Below are positions 55,259 to 64,000 of a DNA stretch of 64,000 nucleotides, piece by piece. This stretch comes from Jaltomata sinuosa (Eukaryota; Streptophyta; Magnoliopsida; Solanales; Solanaceae): positions 248,001 to 312,000 of the forward strand of contig QJPP01001606.1 in the NCBI GenBank assembly GCA_003996215.1, read 5' to 3'. How positions within the stretch are numbered: position 1 is the first letter of the stretch; the number at the start of each line of letters is the position of its first letter. The translations under genes and the position numbers were made by a program. The notes below the pieces were generated by a model, which worked only from the letters and a program-made list of their open reading frames with translations, ran no database searches and had not been told where the DNA came from.

Positions 55259-56693
55259 TAGGTGGCTGAAGTTAAGGAGAGGCAAGATAGTGATCCCTTA
55301 CTACTTCAACTGAAGGGTGCAGTTCATATGCAAAGAGTAGAGGTTTTCTCCCAAGGGGGAGATGGTGTACTCCGTTATCAGGGGCACTTATATGTTCCAA
55401 AGGTAGGTGAATTGAGGCAGCAGATCCTCTCACAAGCCCATAATTCCATATATTCCATTCATCCAGGTGCCACTAAGATGTACCATGATCTACGAGAAGT
55501 CTATTGGTGGAACGGCATAAAGAGAGACATCGCAGATTTATGGCTAAGTGCCCCAACTGTTAGCAGGTAAAGGTAGAACATTAGAAAGTAGGAGGTGTGA
55601 CTCAGGAGATTGACATTCCTACCTGGAAGTGGGAAGTGGTCAACATGGATTTTATTACGGGCTTACCCCGTACTCGTAGGCAATATGATTCCATTTGGGT
55701 AACAGTGGACAGAGTCACTAAGTTAGCTCACTTCTTGGCAGTCAAGACTACAGATTCAGCGGAGGATTATGCCAGGCTATACATCAACGAGATAGTCAGA
55801 TTGCATAGGGTTCCCTTGTCTATCATTTCAAATAGAGGTCCTCAGTTTACATCTCATTCTGGAGATCCTTCCAGAAAGGTCTTGGTACTCAAGTGAACAT
55901 CAGTACAACATTTCACCCGCAGATGGATGGTCAGGCTGAGCGTACCATTCAGACCTTAGAGGATATGTTGAGAGCTTGTGTGATCGATTTCAAGGGTAAT
56001 TGGGATGATCACCTACCTATCATAGAGTTTGCCTACAATAACAACTTCCATTCCAGCATTCCAATGGCCCCATATAAGGCCCTCTATGGGCATAGATATA
56101 GGTCACCTGTTGGTTGGTTCGAAGTTGGTGAAGTAGCTTTGATTGGGCCAGATTCGGAATATGAGACTATGGGTAAAGTTCAACTCATCAGAGAGAGTCT
56201 AAAAATAGCTCAGAGTCATCAGAAGTCCTATGCAGACGTGAGGAGAAGAGACTTAGAGTTTTATATCGATGATTGGGTTTTCCTTAAGGTGTCACCCATG
56301 AAAGGGGTGATGAGATTAGGCAAGAAAGGGAAGCTCAGTCCCAGGTATGTAGGTCCTTACAGAATTCTGAAAAGGGTTGGTAATGTGGCTTACGAGTTAG
56401 AGTTGCCATCAGACCTAGTATTATTTCATCCAGTCTTCCATATTTCTCTTTTGAAGAAGTGTGTGGGTGATCTGACTTTGATAGTACCCTTAGAAAGTGT
56501 GCTGTGAAGGATAGCCTCACCTATGAGTAGGTTCCAGTTGAAATTCCAGGTTCGTAGGTTGAGGAATAACGAAGTCGCATCAGTTAAAGTTTTGTAGAGG
56601 AATCAGTCCATAGAGGGAGCTACTTGGGAAGCAGAAGCAGCCATGATGTCCAAGTACCCCCACCTCTTTCCCTCCAATTCAGTTTCAACTTGA
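55259..56693 (+). pseudogene. Integrase and C-terminal chromodomain region of copy #2, broken
   Basis: After TAG at 55259: KERQDSDPLLLQLKG, LYVPKVGELRQQILSQAH, HPGATKMYHDLREVYWW (His side of the zinc-binding HHCC module). A frameshift scrambles the Cys pair, and TAG 55561 is CAG in copy #1. The core continues with MDFITGLPRT, ISNRGPQFTSH (second catalytic Asp now Asn, AAT 55831-55833), a frameshift near 55890, then FHPQMDGQAERTIQTLEDML with the catalytic Glu. The C-terminal part reads KGKLSPRYVGPYRILKRVGN and HPVFHISLLKKCVGD, then after two more breaks GATWEAEAAMMSKYPHLFPS. TGA 56691-56693 is the natural end. The tail fits a plant chromovirus chromodomain. Confidence 0.93.
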
Positions 56694-56904
56694 GGTAATT
56701 AGTTCCTCTCCAATATCTCAGTTTACTCTTGTGTAATTCAGTCTCAGTACCATTGTTCCATCAGTTATCCTTGCTTTTCAGCATACTTGCATGTTTATGG
56801 AACTTAGTTCAGTAGATATCAGTTTCCAGTACTCAGTTGGTAGGATTCATCTCTTTACCTCCAAACTCAGCTTGTTTAGTCTTCATTCGAGGATAAATAA
56901 TCCC

Positions 56905-56917
56905 AAGGGAGAGATAT
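56905..56917 (+). promoter_or_regulatory. Polypurine tract of copy #2
   Basis: AAGGGAGAGATAT directly before the 3' LTR; one G of the family tract (AAGGGGGAGATAT) has become A. Confidence 0.88.
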
Positions 56918-59157
56918 TGTAACACCCCACAACTTCCAAGCCCAGACTTAGCTCAGAAAACTAGGAGAAATAAAAATTTTCAACTGTCACGAACCATGAG
57001 TCACTTCCAAGAGTCGTGGAATAGTCCACGAATCATGGAATAGACTCGTGGAACAAAGATCAGAGGAATTCTCCTCTGAAGTGCATCCCATAACTCAAGT
57101 CTACGGACCGTAGAAGTTTCCACAGACCGTAGAACTTGTCCGTGGAATCCTTGTAACAGACGGCCTTCAAGAAGTACGATTGGGTTCCATGACCCGTGGT
57201 AGTTTCCACGAGTCATGGAACCATTTCTAGTAGCCTATGATTATGTCCTCAGGAACCATGAGTGGATTCCATGACCTGTGGAAGTTTCCACGAGTCGTGA
57301 ACCCAAGTCGTGAAACCAAAGTTCAGAGGACTAGTAATTTCTTACAGGAAGCAAGAGTGGGTTCCACGACCCGTGGAAGTTTCCACGAGTCGTGAACCCA
57401 ACTTGTAGGGGTAATTCCAGTGGCCAGTTTTCAGGACCAGGAAACCACGATAGGGTTCCACGACCCATGGAACTTTCCACGAGTCATAGAACCCAGTAGT
57501 GATCCCTGGGTCGCGATTTTCAGCAACTTTTCTAATTAAATTCCAGGGGCATTCCAGACATTTCCTTCCTAATTTAATGCCTACACTAAGTTGTTTTATG
57601 TCGTCTAAGCCTTATTAAGTATCCTAAAACTAACTAAACCCTCATTCTCCTAAAAATCATCAGACTTAGACAAAAAGGAATCAACAGAGGCGTAGTTTCT
57701 CTCAAGAACCAGCAGAGGGCTTCACCAAAGTTCAGCCCCAAAACTCCAAGGATTTCTTCGTGGATTTCTTCACCAGGTATGTGGGATTTCACTAGTGGGT
57801 TCCTTTCACCCATTAGTTCCCTAGATTCTAACTAGTCTTCAGTTTTCTCCAGGAATTGTCAAACTTAGTGTTCCTAGAACTTAGAGATTTATCGTAATTC
57901 AGTTTCTGCAATCTCTATGGTATTGACTACATGTTCTTGGAGAATTAGTGTAGTTCCATGTATAAGGTTTAAAAAACCTAGTTGTGTACTTCCAGTATTT
58001 CATGAATTAAGTTCACTAGACATGCTAATTATATGTTCATGTACCAGGATTCGAATGCGATATCTCCCACTATATTTATGTTGCATTTTCAGGCGATTTT
58101 TAGTATTTTGAGCTATAAATCATTTCAGTATATTGTTGTTCACATTCAGTTGGGAGTAGACTTAGTACCGAGCGGACCAGAGGATAAAGGCTTAGCTGTC
58201 AGTTTAGGCTAAGACCTTTAGTAACAGTCCTCAAGTCCCAGAACTACGGCAACACCATAGGTTTAAGGATTCAGCTATCACACTAGGCTGCATCTCCTTG
58301 TCCCTTATGGACATCAGTAGTGGATCCACGTCAGACTTGTTCGTACTCTTGGCAAGGTGTGAACAACATTACATCCAGGGTTATAGGTTGTCCCTATAGT
58401 TAGCTCAACTTGCGGTATGGCGGTTAGTAGTGTCTCCCACAGTCAGATTCGTGTGCATTGACCTTGTATCCAGTATTTATGTTCAGTATTCAGTTCAGTA
58501 TGCTATTTCATTATTTATACTTGGTCATTGCATTCAATTTAGTTTTCAGTTATGTTGCAGTAAATCTATCTACATGTTCTATTTTATGTTGCCCAGCTTT
58601 GTATATATATATCCTGCATGCTCAGTACATTCAAAGTACTGACACATACTCTTGTGCTACATTTTCTTATGATATAGGTTCAGGCACTCAGCATCCAAAC
58701 TGCGCTTAGTTCGGTTCCCCAGTTTGTACTCTGCAGTTCAGTGGTGAGTCCTCATTAGTTCGAGGATGATAGACATGCTTCATTTCATTATTTACTTTTA
58801 GTTTTAGCTTTGTAGAGTTAGCTGGGGGCATGTCCCAGCAACTCCCATTTAGTTAGATGGCTTCCAGACATAGACTAGACTCATCAGTTGTTAGTGTCAT
58901 TTCAGTCAGCACTAAAAGACTAGACTCAACAGTTGTTAGTATTGTTTCAGTCATCACTAAACTATATTTCTATATTATAGCCTTTTCTGATTTGTTGGGC
59001 TCTCATCTTGCTTTAAGATATTAAAATGCTTTAGTTTTCCGCACAGTACATATCTTTAAACTGGTTTTACATACATATGCCATGCCATGGGTTTGCTTGA
59101 GGTCACTTGTGACATTAAGCACCGTGTTGCATCCATGGGTAGCTTCGAGGCATGACA
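56918..59157 (+). repeat. 3' LTR of copy #2
   Basis: TGTAACACCCCACAACTTCC to GGCATGACA, 2240 bp, matching the 5' LTR throughout. It has a small internal duplication near 58915-58940 (AGACTAGACTCA...CAGTTGTTAGT occurs twice) that the 5' LTR lacks. Followed by the duplication GTATA. Confidence 0.94.
56990..57510. repeat. ~95-bp degenerate tandem array with CCACGAGTCGTGG dyads (3' LTR)
   Basis: Same array as in the 5' LTR, with paired units near 57185, 57266, 57361 and 57454. Many differences between the two arrays are C/T or G/A at CG positions. Confidence 0.85.
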
Positions 59158-60428
59158 GTATAGTTGTTTAGAAATATATGTTTTACAGTTGACTTATTTA
59201 TAAATGTAAAAAGTCTATTTGATTCATATGATATACCTTGTATTTGCTGATAGAGTTTGAGTTTATCTATTTGAATGTTATAATTGGCACGTTTATGTGT
59301 TACGATTAGCTTGCCTTCATGCTATGTATTTTTACAATCTTAAGAGCCCATGTATTAGGTTTCTTTACTGCTCACATATCTATAAGTCATACGTGCTTAT
59401 TTACATGTTATATATGTTCTCTTATTTTTTTAAAGAGCACATGTATTAAGTATATTCAGAGTTCACCTGTGCATATGATTAATGTAATACATTTTGTGTC
59501 ATAATTCATTTGCTTACATGTTATTTGTTTTGTAGTCCACATGTTTAGATGCAATTTTATACTCCATATGCTATAGGTTTTATAATTTATCGCACATAGA
59601 TTGTGTGCTTCTATAATTCACCGGTTCATAAGTTACTTATCTATTAGGCTTACATGTTTTTAGGTTTGAGCCCTCTTATGTGGCTCGCACGTTTATGTGA
59701 CTACATGCCTTTTGTGTCTATTTGACTATATATTATAATATTTATACAACTTAATTATTTATATGCTATGTATCCTTTGTGTTTACTTACTTGAATAAAA
59801 TGTGTAAAGGGTTAAGTTATACCTAGACAGAGGGTATGGTGGGATTATATATTCAGTAATCAAGAGGATTATCAAAAAATGGACTTACAGGTAAGGGCAG
59901 TTACTCTTCAATATCATGATTACATCTTCTGAAGCCAGGCAACATCACAGATCTCCCTCTTATGGGTTCAAAAGGGTAAATTAATAAAGGGGGTGATCAC
60001 TTTTTCAGTCTTGTTACACTCATATCTCCCATTAGTTGATTGCGCCTATGAGTTCAGAGTTTTACATAGATGTACCCCCCTCCCCGGATGTAGAGTACAA
60101 GGTAGGTTATAATATCAATTATGACTTTCATTTGAGCATAAGGCCACATGGAGCCCTAGTTGTTATCTGTTGAGTATTACTTTTATTGTGATACTCTGTG
60201 AGGCGTATGTATATCTATTCTGGATAGCTAACAGGTTTTTGATAGGCCTATTTATAAAGGAAACTCTGCCGAAATTTTTGAAATTTTTGAAATTTTTGAG
60301 AGTTAACAAATTTTAAAACTTGTGATGGATAAAGTGTGGTAGAAGTTAGGTAGATGATCTCATGAATGTCTTGGATACTTAAGGAACTCAAAGTGAGTTA
60401 CAAACATCATTCGAGGATGAATGATCCT
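59158..60428 (+). other. Right flank of copy #2 and 3' internal end of another Gypsy element
   Basis: The first part continues the ACATGTTA-word region split by copy #2. From about 59830 to 60428 the sequence leads into a polypurine tract preceded by CATTCGAGGATGAATGATCC, the usual 3' end of local Gypsy elements. No readable pol was found, so the coding part is decayed or deleted. Confidence 0.55.
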
Positions 60429-60441
60429 AAGTGGGGGAGAT
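60429..60441 (+). promoter_or_regulatory. Polypurine tract of the 60442 element
   Basis: AAGTGGGGGAGAT directly precedes the LTR start TGTATTACC. Confidence 0.8.
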
Positions 60442-63178
60442 TGTATTACCTCGAAAAAAAATCGAATTAAGTTTAATACTTTAAATGAGCATAACTCTTA
60501 ATCTATAAAGAGTTACTTTGTGCACCATTGGAGCAATGTGTATGTAGATATAATTATATCACTTATGGGATGCTATTTATGAAATAAGATAATTATTAGA
60601 AAACTAATGTGTAACCCCTAGTTAAATCATTTATATTGAACCAAGTGGGTCACTTTTTCTCCCCTTTAATATTTGTTTACAAGGAATTTGTAAAGTTTTC
60701 TTCTTGTTTTTTTAAAAAGAAAGTACCTGGAAGGTTCCTTTTCTTCCAGAAACGAGAACATCCATAGTAATACTACTATATGCTTTCCTTCTGCTTTGAG
60801 ATCATGACACATTGAGGTTATAGATCTTTGCCAAAGTAATATTTTGGGGTCCAACTCCTCATATTTTGGGTCTTTTTGTTCGGCATTTAGCACCAGTAGA
60901 AGTAGCTACTCTTGACCATTTCAAGTGTTAAGTAACGGGGAGAAAGTGAAATTTGTTTGTGGTGTCGTGGAGGCTTTTAGAGCATGCAGAAATTCCTTAC
61001 AAATTAGAAGATTTTTCTGACAATCTCAAGGAATTTTCAAGAATTGATGTCAAAGTTTAAAGTTAAAATTTGAACTTCAAAAGGTAAATCCTTTATTCCA
61101 CTCTTGAATATGATTATGAATAAGTATTTTCAATATTTGATTTGTGTTTTTACTAGCTCTTGTAATGGAACTATAAATTGGGGTTCTCAAGAAGGGGAAA
61201 AAGATGTATTTGTGTTAAAAGTGGACTTTTTAGATATTTCTATTGGCGGGGAAGATTTAATATTGAATTTATAAGTTGGAAAAATAAAAATTTACTCCAA
61301 ACGATTGTTAAGGAATTTGATTGGTTTTGAACATAAGTGAAGAATATTGAGGTAAATTATTAGATGAACCTACGGGTTATTGATGATAGTATATATAATT
61401 TTTGTAGTAAATTTGTTGCCTATTGGATGATGAAAGGTACTAGTGGGCTATGTAAAGGCTACACCCCCGCGGATCGAGTTGTTGGAGACCTGTGGTACTA
61501 CCATTAGCTAGAAAGGTACCAAAGGTATGTAAGCTAAAACTTCTTTCGCCATTAAGGCACGACCTTTAGTCATTTGTTTCTTCGAAAAGGTTAACATAGT
61601 CTACTCTATATATGTGAATAGAGCCTTCATTTTTCTACATATCAAACACATATTACATGCCTATCATGGCCAAAATACCTACGCACTCTTTCCATTTGAA
61701 ATTACTTCTCTTCGTACTTCGTACATCTCTTTGTTGAAGTCACCATATTCATATTACTCCTTCGAGTCGGGTTCTCATAATGTTTCGCATGATCGTAAAT
61801 GTATTTTACTTGAAACTCTGGAAGTCATATGGTATATATGAAATGTGTTATAAATTTGGATAATCAGCCATATATAGTTGCACTAGCATATTTGATCACA
61901 TAGCGGCATAAATATGAGATAAAATAAAGAGCTAGCACTCGAATAACTTGATATATTGTTTAAGGAAATTAGTTGCTAAATAGAGATTACTACATGAGTA
62001 GTTAAATGATCCTTATCCTAATCTACTCGACATATGCCTTTAAGGCATCAGTTGATAAGTTACTCTTTGCGATGGATGGGTATTTATTGGTTTTACTCGA
62101 CACACTTGCACGATGCTATTATCTGCACAGGATCTAGACCAGACCTTTATAATGAGCTTGAATATTGTAGCGTACCCGCCCTTGTCAAATTATTTGTATT
62201 TGGAGTCATCTGGAATGTCATGCACTCATTTTCCCTGACTCGAGCCAATACATGGCACATGTGGCCTGCGGGCATACCCTTATAGTGAGCCCTCAAAGGG
62301 CGTATCTCGTATCAGACCGCAATTATAGTTATAAGCATAAAATCATAGCAATAAGTACTTGAGCAACATATGCCTTATACGTGACCTTGATCGCCTTTGG
62401 TAGGCCATCACTTGATCATTTGTACTTCATATAGGCATAGGATATCACCTAGGCAAATTTCTAAGTGGCTTATAATAAAGAGTATCTTCGGACACATATG
62501 TAAGCTAATAAGGTTATTTATATAATTCATACTAGAATAAACTTTGTCCCTAGTTGCTCGTCTCTAATACTTGAAGTATGATATGCCTATAAGACTAGCA
62601 CATAGGTCATTGTTTCATATTGTATATATGTTACTTGTATGCTCATAGGTCCTTAATCTTGATATCTGATTCACATGAGCATCCATTCTTGTTTACTTGT
62701 TCTTCTGTCTTCTTTACATACCAGTACATATTTCATATGTACTGACGTCCCTACATTTGGGGGCACTTCATTTTTGTAAATGTTGGGTTAGGTATACAGG
62801 TTAGCAGACTCCCATGATAGGTACCTACTACCTATTCAACAAAGTTGTTGGTGAGGTCCCTTCTTATCTGGATCAAATAGATGTGTAGTACTCTTTATTT
62901 GTACTTATAGTTATAATTTGAATATGTGGGGGCCCTAGCTTGACCATCTGCCATTGTATAGTTACAGATTCTATTAGAGGCTTTGTAGACATTATAAAAT
63001 TGTTATGTGTAGTTATAACTCTAGTTGTCTATTGCAGTTGTGATGCCTGAACAATATTGTTATGTATATTCTTTTAATATTTTCTTACTAGTAGTAATTC
63101 TTCCATTTAGTACAGGTCAATGGTATAACATCTGCTCATAGGGTTCTGGTACGCCCTATCTAGGCTTAGGGTATGACA
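60442..63178 (+). mobile_element. 3' LTR of a further Gypsy element
   Basis: Begins TGTATTACCTCG after a polypurine tract and ends GGGTATGACA, 2737 bp. Its right edge sits inside the gag start of a minus-strand Gypsy element. A matching 5' LTR is not present in the window, so a duplication cannot be checked. Short open frames inside (60666-60893, 61614-61841, 62034-62285) have no family resemblance. Confidence 0.8.
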
Positions 63179-63268
63179 ACAGATGGCTTCACTAAATTCC
63201 GCATTCCTAACCTCATGATCTGGAGTGGTTGGATTAGCATTCCTCATAGGGTTTCTTCGCGAAGACAT
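63179..63268 (-). pseudogene. Gypsy gag start on the minus strand, cut after 30 codons
   Basis: From ATG 63266-63268 the minus strand reads MSSRRNPMRNANPTTPDHEV and then RNAEFSEAI before meeting the LTR end at 63178. It resembles the gag start at 52077 (MPPRRANARN...THAEFRA). The start is supported by its distance from the primer binding site and by the conserved leader. The rest of gag is not found next to it; it was separated by the inserted LTR element or deleted. Confidence 0.8.
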
Positions 63269-63384
63269 TATCTGAAATGCGTAAGCAAGAGATTAAAAGG
63301 GTAAGTAGAGTCAAAATTTATCACACGATAGTGAACATGAAGAAGTGAAGTTTTTCCTAATACACCTCATAGCCTCTTCCTCAT

Positions 63385-63406
63385 AAGTGTGGCGTGCTTC
63401 ACACCT
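63385..63406 (-). promoter_or_regulatory. Leader hairpin of the minus-strand Gypsy element
   Basis: The minus strand AGGTGTG-AAGCACGC-CACACTT forms a 7-bp stem, the counterpart of 51928-51949 in copy #2. Confidence 0.45.
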
Positions 63407-63463
63407 ATGAAAGAGACACTACTTGATGCAGCTTTCAGACTCCCTAGGACTCTTGAGCCTGAT

Positions 63464-63475
63464 GCTATGATACAA
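63464..63475 (-). promoter_or_regulatory. Mutated primer binding site (initiator tRNA-Met)
   Basis: The minus strand reads TTGTATCATAGC, two changes from TGGTATCAGAGC, a few bases from the LTR end. The following leader matches that of copy #2. Confidence 0.8.
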
Positions 63476-63479
63476 AGTT

Positions 63480-64000
63480 TGTCACGCCTCGAGCCTACCC
63501 CCTGGACATAACACGGGACCCAAGATCATAAGTGATCTCAAGATAACCCTCTGGCCTTAGCATGACTTAAAATCTGAACAAAACATAGGAACAGAAGCTC
63601 AACTGAAGTAATGAACAACTTAATTTGTTATATAAATAAAGTCTAAGATTTAAGATCTGAATACAGCTGAATATCTGACTCTATGTCTGAAAGCCTCTAC
63701 TACTGGCGAGTTGCTGGGACAGGCCCCCAGCTAACTCTAAATACTAAAATACTGAATGAAAGAACTAGTAGTCTAGAATGAAGCTAATCTCCAAGTCCTC
63801 AAATGAGGAGTACTCACCAAGCTGGATGGATGTGCTGCTGATCTACTAGCCACGGATCTCGAAGCGGGCTACATGATCTACATCATAATAGGATACAACA
63901 CAAAGAAGTATGCGGTCAGTACTATGGAATGTACTGAGTATATGAGATATGCATGTGCCATGATAAAATATACTTGAAAGCATGCTTAAAACTGAGTTCA
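63480..64000 (-). mobile_element. 5' LTR of the minus-strand Gypsy element, cut by window end
   Basis: TGTCACGCCTCGAGCCTACC onward runs parallel to 36736 for over 500 bases (AAGATCATAAGTGATCT, GAACAAAACATAGGAAC, TGCTGATCTACTAGCCAC). Next to a primer binding site and gag start on the minus strand, it is the 5' LTR. The rest lies beyond the window. Confidence 0.88.

Larger units (their letters stand above)
49630..59157 (+). mobile_element. Chromovirus-like Gypsy copy #2, nearly full length
   Basis: Two LTRs (49630-51855 and 56918-59157), primer binding site, gag-pol and polypurine tract in the right order, flanked by GTACA (49625-49629) and GTATA (59158-59162), a 5-bp duplication with one transition. 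Total 9528 bp. In the first ~74 bases of the two LTRs I count about five differences, so it is not a recent insertion. Gag-pol has many stops and several frameshifts. The family equals copy #1. Confidence 0.95.

Noticed and set aside
61614..62285. Small ORFs in the 60442 LTR
   Set aside because: No recognisable domain, and location within an LTR makes chance frames likely.
1..64000. CRISPR arrays, rRNA genes, telomeric repeats, intact host genes
   Set aside because: None found on reading; the tandem arrays present are minisatellites and palindromic words inside LTRs, without the uniform repeat and unique-spacer pattern of a CRISPR.

Overview
This window is nuclear DNA of a flowering plant, most likely a repeat-rich or pericentromeric block from the nightshade family (Solanaceae). 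Almost everything recognisable is a transposable element, and I found no intact host gene. The Solanaceae call is an inference from the style of the LTRs (long Gypsy LTRs starting TGTAATGACCC or TGTAACACC) and is not proven by any host gene. Every coding region I recognise is broken by stops and frameshifts, so these are old, dead copies.

Layout. 1-1750: minus-strand Gypsy LTR cut by the window start. 1751-15227: Ty1/Copia element (gag, zinc knuckle/protease, integrase, reverse transcriptase, RNase H) whose RNase H region is split by a non-autonomous LTR element (6147-13512) with a decayed 'putative plant transposon protein' ORF. 15228-17067: AT-rich DNA without a gene. 17068-20357 (+) and 20360-23381 (-): two LTRs of one Gypsy family lying tail to tail; the second is a clean solo LTR with the duplication ATACT. 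23387-24359: AT-rich repeats, a decayed tRNA-Gly-like sequence and the left part of a LINE.

24360-34853: a CACTA DNA transposon, with ends CACTA.../...TAGTG and the duplication AAA, inserted in the first ORF of that LINE, which resumes at 34854-36450. The CACTA carries a minus-strand TNP2-type transposase relic and is itself interrupted by an internally deleted Gypsy element (28595-34340). 36451-36735: an LTR fragment. 36736-38943: a minus-strand Gypsy LTR followed by the 3' end of its internal region. 40902-46209: a deleted chromovirus-like Gypsy copy (#1). 46210 to about 48900: another minus-strand LTR. 49630-59157: a nearly full-length chromovirus-like Gypsy copy (#2) with two LTRs, primer binding site, gag-pol, polypurine tract and a near-perfect 5-bp duplication. 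60442-63178: the 3' LTR of yet another Gypsy element. 63179-64000: gag start, leader, primer binding site and LTR of a minus-strand Gypsy element of the same family as the LTR at 36736.

How the parts relate. The window is a stack of insertions into insertions; target-site duplications fix the order for four of them. The two chromovirus copies can be compared base by base, and at seven places one has a TAG stop where the other has CAG, the pattern expected from deamination of methylated CHG sites. The least explained pattern is that several separate LTR families carry arrays of short, CG-containing palindromic words of family-specific sequence, where placeable in the U3 part of the LTR. I see no functional gene system, CRISPR array or rRNA.
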